Assembly: GCA_963742795.1 (NCBI GenBank)
Contig: CAVUNL010000032.1
Coordinates: 310,001-374,000, forward strand
Direction of reading: 5' to 3'
Source: Palsa-504 sp963742795
Lineage (GTDB): Bacteria > Actinomycetota > Actinomycetes > Streptosporangiales > Streptosporangiaceae
Length of the DNA: 64,000 nucleotides
The translations under genes were made by a program, and so were the position numbers. The notes under the pieces were generated by a model that did no database searches, was not told the origin of the DNA, and worked only from the letters and a program-made list of their open reading frames with translations. Of this stretch, positions 16,777 to 24,873 are shown piece after piece (within the stretch, counting starts at the first letter, position 1; each line of letters starts with the position of its first letter).

Positions 16777-17117
16777 GGCCGACGCCGACCGGGGCGCCGG
16801 AGAGATCCGCGTTCTGGACGTCGATCACCGGCGCGATATCTATCACCGCTGAATCACGCCATGGCCTGGAACGGACATGAAGTGGCGGCGGCTGCGGCTC
16901 CGCGCTCCTGTGGGCGTCAAGGCCCGTATCACAGCGGCTGGCCTGCGACGTCTGGGCGGCCCGTAGCAGGCGCTGCGGGGGTCACGCTGGCTGGCCTATA
17001 CCTCTGCGGCAGCTGGGTTCAGGAACCCTGCCGATGGCATCACCCAGCGTGAAACCTGCTGGTGATGGGCTATGTGGTGAGGTAGCGCAGTAGCGCCGTG
17101 GCGGCGTGCCCGGCTTG
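16777..17117. other. intergenic region, nothing recognised
   Basis: About 340 bases between convergent genes. No open frame with a family match, no clear hairpin and no repeat was seen. Confidence 0.4.
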
Positions 17118-17960
17118 TCACCTGCCGCGCCGATCAGGTTCGTCGTGACGTTGGTTCCCCCCGCCTGTCCCCAAACCGGACGGCGGCGGATCGTCTGGTT
17201 CCTTTGGCGATACTGCGCCGTCATCTAGCCGACGCGTGTCATCCCACTCTCGCGGCTGCAGGCTGGTGATACGAGCTGCCTTCGATACCGCTACCGGGAC
17301 CTCGGCTTTCGTTCTCCGGCTCCGGCGGGTGCGTTGCCCCGGTTCCCGGGCCATCGGGGCGTTCAGGTCGTAGCGGACGCCGAGGACCCGGATGAGGAAG
17401 CACGCGAGCACGGCGCCGACCGCGGCGGGCAGCCCGTAGATCCCTGCTCGGACCGCCGCTACTGTGATCACCGCGGCGCACAGGGCCGGGATGACGTACA
17501 GCCCTCGCCGCAGGACCGACGGGATCTGCCCGAGGAGCACATCTCGCAGCGTCCCCCCGCCGACGCCGCTGACGGCGCCGAGAATGACGGCCGGGGCCGC
17601 CCCCAATCCCAGGCCCAGCGCCTTGCTGGCCCCGGTGACGGCGAACAAGCCCAGGCCGGCGGCGTCGAGCACGGTTATCAGCGTGGCCAGCCTGACCAGC
17701 TGGCTGCTGAGCCCGAACGCCGCCAGGCCTCCGGCAGCCGCCACCGCGAGGTAGCGCCAGTCGCTGAACGTCGCGGGCGGGAGAGCACCGAGGAGGATGT
17801 CGCGGATGATGCCTCCGCCGAGGCCGCTGACCATGGCCACGGTCACGACCCCCACGATGTCGAGGCGGGCCGCGCGGACGGCGGTGAGCCCGCCGTTGAG
17901 CGCGTAGATGAAGGTCCCGGCCAGATCCAGGGAAACAAGCAGCGCCGGTTCGGTCGTCAT
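17118..17960 (-). CDS. TRIC cation channel family (UPF0126) membrane protein
   Basis: Membrane protein of ~280 residues with the duplicated three-helix layout of UPF0126/TRIC proteins. Both glycine-rich signatures are present: VSGLGGGIIRDILLG in the first repeat and VSGVGGGTLRDVLLG in the second. Seven hydrophobic segments precede a charged cytoplasmic tail of ~75 residues. Family members conduct monovalent cations. I start at ATG 17960 (MTTEPALL), where the family homology begins; longer starts at 17996 and 18038 run into the repeat element upstream. It diverges from the carbonic anhydrase, with MITE-like copy B filling the space between them. Confidence 0.88.
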   Translation of the reverse strand: MTTEPALLVSLDLAGTFIYALNGGLTAVRAARLDIVGVVTVAMVSGLGGGIIRDILLGALPPATFSDWRYLAVAAAGGLAAFGLSSQLVRLATLITVLDAAGLGLFAVTGASKALGLGLGAAPAVILGAVSGVGGGTLRDVLLGQIPSVLRRGLYVIPALCAAVITVAAVRAGIYGLPAAVGAVLACFLIRVLGVRYDLNAPMAREPGQRTRRSRRTKAEVPVAVSKAARITSLQPREWDDTRRLDDGAVSPKEPDDPPPSGLGTGGGNQRHDEPDRRGR

Positions 17961-18009
17961 CCCGCAGACCTGCCCTGCTCGCTCGATGTTGGTCATGTCG
18001 GGGCCACGC

Positions 18010-18295
18010 TGCCGTCCGGCAGGGTGAGCGGTCGTCACCCGGTTGATGGGATCGGGCGGCCGCGGGCGGGCGCGCGCCGGCTTGCTCAGCGGGAGTCACC
18101 ACGGTCCGTTCGGAAAAATCGAAGAATTATCCCGAACGGACCCGCAGTGCCTCGGCACCCTCCGCCGTTCCGGGCCTGGCGGGTTCGCCTGGCCCGCCCT
18201 GGAGGCGCAATCGCACCTGACCGGATCGGCCGGCTTACGGTCGCCGCGATCACGCTGACAAGGTGACGCCTGCTCACCCTGGCGGATCCGAGGCT
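18010..18295. mobile_element. MITE-like element, copy B (~286 bp)
   Basis: Same architecture as 6778-7063. Left end: CAGGGTGAGCGGTCGTCACC followed by GGTTGATGGGATCGGGCGG. Right end on the opposite strand: CCAGGGTGAGCAGGCGTCACC. A palindrome sits at 18098-18149, offset 88. Copy B's left end matches copy A's right end over ~50 bases almost perfectly, which is expected of inverted terminal repeats. No coding capacity. It occupies the divergent promoter region between the TRIC channel and carbonic anhydrase genes. Confidence 0.62.
18098..18149. repeat. palindromic repeat, copy 3
   Basis: Arms GTCCGTTCGG and CCGAACGGAC flank AAAAATCGAAGAATTATC. It is the core of MITE-like copy B; compare 2375-2424 and 6868-6919. 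Confidence 0.7.
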
Positions 18296-18342
18296 GGGAT
18301 CAGGACATCACCGACAGCTCTCATCGACCGGAAGGTACTCTC

Positions 18343-18888
18343 ATGTCCCTCACGACGCTGCTGGACCGGAACAAGGCCTTCGCAGCCACCGACGCCGTGG
18401 CCAAGAACCCGAAGATCCCGTGGCTCCCCAACCAGCTGTCTTACATCATCACCTGCATCGACTCGCGCGCCGAGCCCGCCGCCATCCTCGGCGTCGGCCT
18501 CGGCGACGCGACCGTGCAGCGCGTGGTCGGCGGCCGGGTCACCCCGGCCGTGCTGCGCGACGTCGCCTACATCAGCTACCTGACGGAAACCAGGACCCCC
18601 GGCGCGCCCTGGTGGGAGCTGGCCGTCATCCACCACACCGACTGCGGCTCGACGCTCCTGGCCGACCCGGAGCTGCGCCACGACTTCGCCGCCCGCGGCG
18701 GCTTCGACGAAGCCGAACTGGCCTGGCTGCCGGCCACCGACCCCGCCGCCACCGTCCGCACCGACGTCAACACCCTGTTCACCGCACCACAGCTATCCCC
18801 CAACATCAGGATCAGCGGGTACGTCTACAACACCGCAGCCGGCACCCTCGACACCATCGTCGAACCCACCCCCGCCGGCACGCGCTGA
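18343..18888 (+). CDS. beta-carbonic anhydrase
   Basis: Cytoplasmic zinc enzyme of 181 residues catalysing CO2 + H2O to bicarbonate and a proton. Zinc ligands Cys38, His98 and Cys101 are in place (TCIDSR and VIHHTDCGS), with the Asp40-Arg42 catalytic dyad. The length is that of the short, mycobacterial Rv1284-like class. The insertion of ~25 residues between HTDCG and the C-terminal strand is normal for the family. The start is ATG 18343 after a GGAAGG-like site. A second, diverged carbonic anhydrase is at 37020-37541. Confidence 0.93.
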   Translation: MSLTTLLDRNKAFAATDAVAKNPKIPWLPNQLSYIITCIDSRAEPAAILGVGLGDATVQRVVGGRVTPAVLRDVAYISYLTETRTPGAPWWELAVIHHTDCGSTLLADPELRHDFAARGGFDEAELAWLPATDPAATVRTDVNTLFTAPQLSPNIRISGYVYNTAAGTLDTIVEPTPAGTR

Positions 18889-18899
18889 CCACCCCCGGG

Positions 18900-19067
18900 T
18901 TGCCTTCCAGTTGTGCGAGTGGACGCGGATGGTGTGGCCCCCAGTTCGCTGGCGAGTCCCTTGCTGTAGGCGGTGAGCTCTGTCTTGGCCGCCGTGTAGG
19001 GCAGTGACCGTGGCCGCGGCAACAAACGGGCGGCGTTGGAGCCGACGTCCACGATCGAGCCGCCCCC
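18900..19067 (-). pseudogene. short-chain dehydrogenase (SDR) fragment
   Basis: The minus strand reads GGSIVDVGSNAARLLPRP then YTAAKTELTAYSKGLASELG, the SDR segment with the catalytic Ser-rich strand and the YxxxK active-site motif (YTAAK). Only ~55 residues remain, with no NAD-binding N-terminus and no C-terminus. It is squeezed between carbonic anhydrase and a VOC gene, so it is a remnant. Confidence 0.6.
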
Positions 19068-19071
19068 GCAA

Positions 19072-19467
19072 CTACTCGGGCTGCTGCTGCCAGATCACCA
19101 GGTCGAACTCGTTGCCCTCCGGGTCGGCGAACGTGGTTTGCGACACACTAAACGTCACGCCGCCCCTGCGGACCGCCGGGAGCTTGATCTCGTTGAGCGG
19201 CTTGGCGCCCAGGCCAGTCAGCCGCTCGATCTCCTCATCGTAGTGGTCGGTGATCAGGACAAGATGGATCCCCTTCGGCTCGGGGACATTGTGGAGAAGC
19301 ATCCGGGGGCCGCTGTCGGGGCCGGTGGCATCGACCGCCGTGTCCCCGGTGACCGCGCCCGGGCTGACCGGGCGGCCGAGGGCCTTCCCCCAGAAGTCCG
19401 CCAGGGCGGCGGGATCGGCGCAGTCGATGGTCAGGGCTGCGACACTCAGACTGACAGTGGTGGTCAT
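19072..19467 (-). CDS. VOC family protein, single domain
   Basis: A 131-residue glyoxalase-fold protein (LTIDCADPAALADFWGKALGRPV.. IHLVLITDHYDEEIERL.. TFADPEGNEFDLVIWQ). Its single half-module length implies a dimer with the active site at the interface. The start is ATG 19467 after GGAAGCA. It is divergent from a MarR regulator 190 bases away, a usual arrangement for a repressor and its detoxification target. Confidence 0.88.
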   Translation of the reverse strand: MTTTVSLSVAALTIDCADPAALADFWGKALGRPVSPGAVTGDTAVDATGPDSGPRMLLHNVPEPKGIHLVLITDHYDEEIERLTGLGAKPLNEIKLPAVRRGGVTFSVSQTTFADPEGNEFDLVIWQQQPE

Positions 19468-19629
19468 GATTGCTTCCTTCCGATGGGTTCATTCGTGGAC
19501 GACCGCGCTCGATGTACGGCACCAGCGGCTCTGGCGCATCAACGAGGACGAGACGCTCTACTGACTTAACGGGTTAACTGACAGTACCTCCATTTAACTT
19601 CACGATGCAAGTCATCTGAGTACCGGATC

Positions 19630-19645
19630 ACTTCAAATTTTAAGT
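19630..19645. promoter_or_regulatory. palindromic operator candidate for the MarR gene
   Basis: ACTTCAAATTTTAAGT is an inverted repeat with a single mismatched pair, ending 12 bases before the MarR ATG. Nearby AT-rich words (GTTAACTGAC, ATTTAACTTCACG) suggest further half-sites. The position fits autorepression by MarR. Confidence 0.55.
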
Positions 19646-19657
19646 TATGATGTCCTC

Positions 19658-20179
19658 ATGGACGCCCCGCAGGAGCCCCGCTGGCTCGACGCCGAGGAGA
19701 GGCAGGCCTGGCGCGCCCTGGCCAGCGCGCTGGTCAGGCTGCCGGCCGCGCTCGATGCGCAGCTGCGCCGCGACGCCGGGATCAGCCACTTCGAGTACCA
19801 GGTGCTGGCCCTGCTGTCGGAGGCACCTGGCCGCACCCTGCGGATGAGCGAACTCGCGACGCAGGCCGAAGGCTCGCTGCCGCGCCTGTCCCAGGTGGTC
19901 GCCCGGCTGGAGCAGCGCGGCTGGGTGCGCCGCACCCCCGATCCGGCGGACGGCCGCTACACTCTGGCGACCCTGACCGGTCAGGGCCGGGCGAAGGTGA
20001 CCGAGGCCGCGCCCGGCCACGTCGAGGAGGTCCGCCGCCTGGTCTTCGACCCGCTAACCAAGACGCAGTCCCGGCAGCTGCGCGAGATCGGCCGGCGCAT
20101 CATGCGCGCCATCGACGCCGACGACCACCGTGTCGACGACCAGCCGCTGCCCGCCGCCATGCCCGCGCAGGCGCCCTGA
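19658..20179 (+). CDS. MarR family transcriptional regulator
   Basis: A 173-residue winged-helix regulator. The recognition region is visible: SHFEYQVLALLSEAPGRTLRMSELA, the DNA-reading helix SLPRLSQVVARLEQRGWV, and the wing RRTPDPADGRYTLATLT. It would bind DNA as a dimer and release it on ligand binding. The upstream palindrome and the divergent VOC gene are its likely targets. The last ~15 residues are a non-conserved tail. Confidence 0.9.
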   Translation: MDAPQEPRWLDAEERQAWRALASALVRLPAALDAQLRRDAGISHFEYQVLALLSEAPGRTLRMSELATQAEGSLPRLSQVVARLEQRGWVRRTPDPADGRYTLATLTGQGRAKVTEAAPGHVEEVRRLVFDPLTKTQSRQLREIGRRIMRAIDADDHRVDDQPLPAAMPAQAP

Positions 20180-20229
20180 TGACCGGCATCCTCAGCCCGG
20201 CCGTACCGGCCGATCGCATAGCTGCATCA

Positions 20230-20445
20230 GAGGTCTGCCCCCCGATCCGGGGCTCAACCGGGCCTTCGCCCGGTTCAAGGACAGCCTCTACTACCTCTGG
20301 AAGAAATACGACATCCCGATCCCGCCGGTCTTCCCGGCCGAAACGTTCGAGGGCATCTACACGATCGGCCACTTCTACGCCGGCGACCCGGCAGGCGCCC
20401 GCGAATGGGTCGCCCGCCATCGCGACATCGACACAGTTCGGCGTC
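20230..20445 (+). pseudogene. orphan coding fragment, family unknown
   Basis: One frame carries a well-formed protein-like stretch: LNRAFARFKDSLYYLWKKYD, IPPVFPAETFEGIYTIGHFY and AGAREWVARHRDIDT. It has no start near its beginning, and the sense ends in debris. It looks like the middle of a soluble protein, family not recognised, truncated on both sides. Confidence 0.4.
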
Positions 20446-20660
20446 CCACAGGCCTGTCGAATACAGATCCCCAGGTCGGCGTCCATGATCGAGTTTTGGC
20501 ACGGCACAAGGGAAGGCCGAGCTCCGCGAGTCGTCGCGCAAAACCGGTCACGAAGCGCGGCCGCAGTGCGCGCGCCGTGGACGCGAGCCGAGCGGGTGCC
20601 GCGCCGGGGGCTACCGGGAGTGGCCTGCTGGGGTGACGCTGGGGCGTTACTTGTCAGGCG

Positions 20661-20755
20661 CTACTTCTCGACGTAGAAGAGGCGCTTGTTGACGAATTCG
20701 TCGATGCCGAGGGGGCCGAGCTCGCGGCCGAAGCCGGAGCGCTTGGTGCCATTGC
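20661..20755 (-). pseudogene. aldehyde dehydrogenase C-terminal fragment
   Basis: The minus strand reads GTKRSGFGRELGPLGIDEF then VNKRLFYVEK and a stop. This is the conserved C-terminal end of NAD(P)-dependent aldehyde dehydrogenases (GGxKxSGxGRE..G..EF...K). Only ~30 residues of a ~480-residue enzyme remain. Confidence 0.65.
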
Positions 20756-20960
20756 CTGCTCCCGATATCACTGCGGAAAAGGGTCCAGTAAGACAACGCT
20801 ACGGGAGCAAGGTACCCGGCCCAAGACCCTATCCCCTCCCCGGGCCGGGACCGGGCCTGCGGGCATGGATGATCATGAGTGGTATGCGCGGCCGGTCCCC
20901 GGCACTGCGCGGCCCGGCGGTACTCGTTGATCACCCGGGGAGTACCTTCCGGCGCGCGAG

Positions 20961-20988
20961 CCGGTGCACGTTCGTGGCCAGCGCACTA
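20961..20988. repeat. solitary IS630-type right end
   Basis: This 28-base stretch ending in GTGGCCAGCGCACTA is identical at 25 of 28 positions to 24054-24081, the likely right end of the IS630 element. Both end exactly at TA, the target dinucleotide duplicated by IS630 elements. It is a relic left by another copy. Confidence 0.5.
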
Positions 20989-22737
20989 GCGATGGCCGCG
21001 CAGGTCGTCCACGAAGCTGCGGGCGGCGGAGACGGCGTCGGTGCCGCGGCGGAAGGCCTCCGCGGCGGCGCGGGCGGCGGTCCCGGTCAGGCCGAATACG
21101 TCCGTGGCGTTGTCGATCAGCGGGTTGCCGGTTTCCTCGACGATGCGGGTGCCAGGCGGGATGTGCGGGCGGAATCCGGCCGGGTCAGCGGTATCGCCAG
21201 GCTCCGTGGTGACGCCGTCCAGTTCCCACCGCTCCGCGGGGGCGTCGCCGTCGTACGCGATCAGCCGGAGCAGGCTGCCGGTCTCCGCGTCCACGATCGC
21301 ATCGACCGGGTAGAACATCGTCGGCCCCTCGTGCATCGCACCGTCGCCGCGGGTCACCCGCAGGTGGTAGCCGCGGCGGCCGTGGTAGGTGATCTCCACG
21401 CCGCCGGACAGCCGCTCGCCGAGCAGCCAGGACGAGCCGACCAGGTCCGCGAAACCGCCCAGCATCGGCCGGGCCGGCCCCACCCGGGCCCTGTTGTCGT
21501 GGATCCCCCAGTACTGCTCTCCGTCGCAGGCCATCACGAGCGGTCCGGGCCGGCCCTGCCAGGACGAGTAATCGAGGTAGTACAGCTCGGGGCCCCCGAT
21601 ACGCAGCTGGCCGGTCGTCAGGGTCACCGTTTCGTTCCGGGCTAGCGTGTCGAGGAGATAGCCGACGCCGCCGTGTCCCGCCGCGCGGAACGTGCCGGGC
21701 ATCTGGCCCATAACCGCCGCCGAGTCGTTCCACCTCCGCATCGCGGCGCCGCGGATCTGGGGGTCGTCACCGTCATACTGACCGCTGCGGTAGAGCAGGC
21801 CGAGCAGGTCGTCGGAGGGCAGTGGCCCGTCTCCGGGATCGAGCGGGCCCGGTTCGGGAGACGGCATCGCGGCCATGAAGCTGGCCTCGGCGGCCGGGCG
21901 GTGGCCGGGCAGGTGCGGCGCCAGCCGGAGCCAGGCTCCGAGGCCGCCCGCCGCCAGGCCGGCCGCGTTCCCCGCCACCTGCCAGCCGAGCCCGCTCCGC
22001 CCGGGGGCATCCTCCGGATGCGGGACGGGGCGGCTGCCCGCGGGCGGCGCGAACCGGGCCGGGTCATCCGCTTCCGGCGGGCTCATCGTCACGGTCGTCA
22101 GCTCGAAGAGGGTGAGCAGCTGGCCCTCGAACGTCTCCTCGCGGCGGAGCAGGATGCCGGTCTCGGCGTCCACGATCAGCTCGACGCGGTCGCAGGCGGG
22201 AGGGCGCAGGCTCGTCCCGGACCCCACGGCACCGTGCCGAGGCACCGCCGTCACAGCGATCGCCTCGCGGCCGCAGGCGGTGACCGGGCCGCCCACGTCC
22301 AGGGTGAACCGGGCGAGCAGGCCGGCCGGGCGGAACAGGGCCGGAACCGGCAGCCCCGGGCCGTTCTCGAAGTCGCGCGGCGGGAGCGGCGCCGCGTCCG
22401 GCGGCCGGAGCGTCCAGGCCTGCTCGCCGTCAGATCCGTCGGCGCGGTCACCATGGTCGCCCTCGTACTCCAGGCGGTACCGCCGGCCGGGCGCGATCAG
22501 CAGGGCCGCGTGCCACCGGTGATAGACGTCCCGCTCGGCGTCCGGCTCCTGCTCCACGTCCGGCATGCCGGGAGATCCGGGGCGGAACCCCATCCGCCGC
22601 ATCGACTCCGTCCGGACCGCGTTTTCCCGGCGGCGGGCCAGGTCACCGTCCTGTTCGAAGCGCACCTCGGCGGACAGGGACAGGCGGGTCCAGTCGGCCC
22701 GGTAGAGCAACCCGATTACTTCTGGCAGGCCAGCCAT
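20986..22737 (-). CDS. large hypothetical protein with duplicated LolA-like domain
   Basis: A 583-residue soluble protein, no signal peptide. It contains the same unit twice: a start like EVIGLLYRADWTR / LLGLLYRSGQYDG, a middle like DGEQAWTL / CDGEQYWGI, and an end like LIVDAETGILLRREETF..FAPPAG / AIVDAETGSLLRLIAYDG..FRPHIPPG. The fold pattern (long antiparallel strands, an IVDAETG turn) recalls the LolA/LppX/RseB family, but the match is by pattern only. The start ATG 22737 has a weak ribosome site. Its TAG stop is formed by the IS630-type end at 20961-20988, so the natural C-terminus may have been slightly cut. Confidence 0.7.
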   Translation of the reverse strand: MAGLPEVIGLLYRADWTRLSLSAEVRFEQDGDLARRRENAVRTESMRRMGFRPGSPGMPDVEQEPDAERDVYHRWHAALLIAPGRRYRLEYEGDHGDRADGSDGEQAWTLRPPDAAPLPPRDFENGPGLPVPALFRPAGLLARFTLDVGGPVTACGREAIAVTAVPRHGAVGSGTSLRPPACDRVELIVDAETGILLRREETFEGQLLTLFELTTVTMSPPEADDPARFAPPAGSRPVPHPEDAPGRSGLGWQVAGNAAGLAAGGLGAWLRLAPHLPGHRPAAEASFMAAMPSPEPGPLDPGDGPLPSDDLLGLLYRSGQYDGDDPQIRGAAMRRWNDSAAVMGQMPGTFRAAGHGGVGYLLDTLARNETVTLTTGQLRIGGPELYYLDYSSWQGRPGPLVMACDGEQYWGIHDNRARVGPARPMLGGFADLVGSSWLLGERLSGGVEITYHGRRGYHLRVTRGDGAMHEGPTMFYPVDAIVDAETGSLLRLIAYDGDAPAERWELDGVTTEPGDTADPAGFRPHIPPGTRIVEETGNPLIDNATDVFGLTGTAARAAAEAFRRGTDAVSAARSFVDDLRGHR

Positions 22738-22799
22738 GATGCACCATCCGAGGCGAGTCGGTGGCGGGAGGCGGGAACGCCAGCCCGTTTGGTCAAATT

Positions 22800-24082
22800 A
22801 TGCCCTGTGCCGGCTCGGGACCCGCACGGCTTGTGGTGACGCACAGGGGGCGGGATTCACCGGCTCGGTTATGCAGCTTTAGGTTCCGGGCGGCCCTGGC
22901 GTTGCTGGCGTTCGCTGCGGAGGCGGGCGCGTTCGCGGCGCTGGGCGGCCAGCACGCCGGGGTGGCGGGCGTGGGCATTACGCCAGCGCAGGCAGGCCTG
23001 CAGCTTGCGGGCCAGCGCGGGGTGATTCCGGTGGTCCGAGCCGCCCATGACAAAGGTGCGTACCGGACCGGACTGCGCCTCGATCGGATTGGCCCAGGAT
23101 GCGTTCGTGGGCGTGAAGCACAGCTCGACGTTCTCGCGCCTGGCCCGGCGCCGGATCGCCGGTGTCTTGTTCGCCGCCAGGTTGTCCATGATGACGAACA
23201 GCCGGTACCCGTCCGGCCGGGCAGCCCGGATCGACTTCAGCGCGGCCAGGGTGTGACCGGCGCCCTTATGCTCGCGAGTGATGCCCCGCAGCTGGTCATC
23301 GCCCACGCAGTAGCAGCCATGGAAGTAGCGGATGCCGTGAGTGCGATGATAAGCCGCGCGCAGCCGTACCGGCCGTTTGCGCGGCGCCCAGCACACGCCG
23401 TGGCAGGGCCGGATCGACAGCGGCCCGAACTGGCCGGAGGCGAAGCAACGGTCCGGGCAGGCGCTGGTCACGTACTCGATCCGGTCCAGCTTGGCGTCCC
23501 GGTCCGGATCGGTGGATTCCTTCCAGGTCCGGGTCCGCTGGAAGGAGATGCCGCGCTCGTGAAGGAGCTGCCGCAGCCGCTCCCGCCCGATCCGCACCGG
23601 CCGGCCCAGGCCCGCTAAATACCCGGCCAGCTTGCGCAAGCTCCACCGGGTGAACGGCTGGACTGGCTTCTCCGGCCGGGTCCTGGCCGCCGTGACGATG
23701 ACCTCGATATCGCCGTCACTGATCAGGCGGGGACGGCCTCCCGCCCACCGAGGGTCCAGCGCGGCCAGGCCCTTGGCGTTGAACGTATGGATCACGTCCC
23801 GCACCGTGTCCTCATCGGCGGCCACCACCCGGGCGATCGCCGGGACCAGCGTGCCCGACGCCGACGCCATGATGATCATCGCCCGCCGCACCCGGACCGA
23901 CCCGTGCTTCCCCCGCCGCACGATCTGCAGCAGCCGCCGGCCCTCCTGATCAGTCAGCCGCCGCGCCCGCACCGGCTCACCCCATCGCACCCTCCCACCA
24001 CTCCACCTGCCTTACAGCTCGAGTGCGGGCGTATCACCGCGGCATGTCAGCACCCGGTGAACGTATGTGGCCAGCGCACTAT
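22800..24082 (-). mobile_element. IS630-family insertion sequence
   Basis: About 1.28 kb. The right boundary is set by the repeat ending at the TA of 24080-24081. The left end is uncertain; a weak relative of the right end (TATGCCCTGTGCCGG) begins at 22799. It carries one transposase gene, which appears defective. Confidence 0.5.
22869..23990 (-). CDS. IS630 family transposase, probably inactive
   Basis: A 373-residue transposase with an N-terminal winged-helix (RRLTDQEGRRLLQIVRRG.. VIHTFNAKGLAALDPRW) and a C-terminal DDE domain. The second Asp (FVIMDNLAANKTP) and the final Glu (SWANPIEAQSGPVRTF) are present. The first acidic residue is missing: FASGQFGPLSIRP stands where FDQFGPLSIRP is expected, so Phe-Asp has become Ser-Gly. 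Catalysis needs all three acids, hence this copy is probably dead though still open. Other positions also drift (APRKRPVRL). DDE activity could be supplied in trans by another copy. Confidence 0.88.
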   Translation of the reverse strand: MRWGEPVRARRLTDQEGRRLLQIVRRGKHGSVRVRRAMIIMASASGTLVPAIARVVAADEDTVRDVIHTFNAKGLAALDPRWAGGRPRLISDGDIEVIVTAARTRPEKPVQPFTRWSLRKLAGYLAGLGRPVRIGRERLRQLLHERGISFQRTRTWKESTDPDRDAKLDRIEYVTSACPDRCFASGQFGPLSIRPCHGVCWAPRKRPVRLRAAYHRTHGIRYFHGCYCVGDDQLRGITREHKGAGHTLAALKSIRAARPDGYRLFVIMDNLAANKTPAIRRRARRENVELCFTPTNASWANPIEAQSGPVRTFVMGGSDHRNHPALARKLQACLRWRNAHARHPGVLAAQRRERARLRSERQQRQGRPEPKAA

Positions 24083-24132
24083 CTGGGCGAAGGCCCGGCC
24101 GAAGAGGGCGCCCCGCCAGGGCGGCGAAGCGA

Positions 24133-24768
24133 TTAGGCCCCGTCAATCAGTGACCGCGCCTGTGCGGGGCCGACGACGAGATCGTGAAGGTCGCCGCCTA
24201 CCTCGAGCCGACCGGACTGTTCGAGCCCGCCGGCCTTCACCGGCTCGAAGCCCGCCGTCCGGATCAGCCGCCCGACTTCCTCGCCCGCACGGTCGTCGTC
24301 GGTCACGTAGAACAGGACCGCCGGCTCCGGTGACCGGTGGGCAGCGGACTCGAAGACATCGGCGGACAGGGTTCCGAACGCCATGGCCAAGCGCGCCCCC
24401 GCCGGCAACCACCCGGCTACAACCTCGCCAGAGGATTGCCCTTCGGGCAGGACACGTGCGACGTTACCGTGCGCGTCGGTGGTGAGCGGGTTGCTCGGAA
24501 CGACCACGAGCTTGCCGGTCAGCGGATCGGCGATCTCGTCTATGACGCCCTTCAGCACGGTAAACCGCAGCGCGAGGACGACGGCACGGGCGCCCTGCAA
24601 CGCGTCGCGGTTGCCGGCGGCGACGACCGCAGCGCGGCCGATCTGTGCAGCCAGCGTTCGTGCCGACGCATGGTCGGCGCTCGAGAGCCGCAGGTTCTCG
24701 CCGCCTGAGGCGAGCTGGCGGGCGATGACCGATCCGATCCCTCCGGTGCCGATGATCGCGGTGGTCAT
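24133..24768 (-). CDS. NADPH-dependent F420 reductase-like NAD(P)-binding protein
   Basis: A 211-residue Rossmann protein opening with MTTAIIGTGGIGSVIARQL, the GxGxxG dinucleotide motif, and LRLSSADHASARTLA in the second strand. RAVVLALRFTVLKGVIDEI and KLVVVPSNPLTTD match the COG2085 group, which includes F420H2:NADP oxidoreductases and predicted reductases. F420 use is plausible in an actinomycete with an LLM enzyme at the window end, but is not provable. ATG 24768 follows GAGGAGGG. Confidence 0.82.
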   Translation of the reverse strand: MTTAIIGTGGIGSVIARQLASGGENLRLSSADHASARTLAAQIGRAAVVAAGNRDALQGARAVVLALRFTVLKGVIDEIADPLTGKLVVVPSNPLTTDAHGNVARVLPEGQSSGEVVAGWLPAGARLAMAFGTLSADVFESAAHRSPEPAVLFYVTDDDRAGEEVGRLIRTAGFEPVKAGGLEQSGRLEVGGDLHDLVVGPAQARSLIDGA

Positions 24769-24873
24769 GACGGAAACCCTCCTCAGGCCACGGTACTAGC
24801 AACGGGTCTGGCAACGAATAGCCGGGAACACGCCGCCTGGTCTGATGTCAGAACGGACGGGATGACCGTCTCT

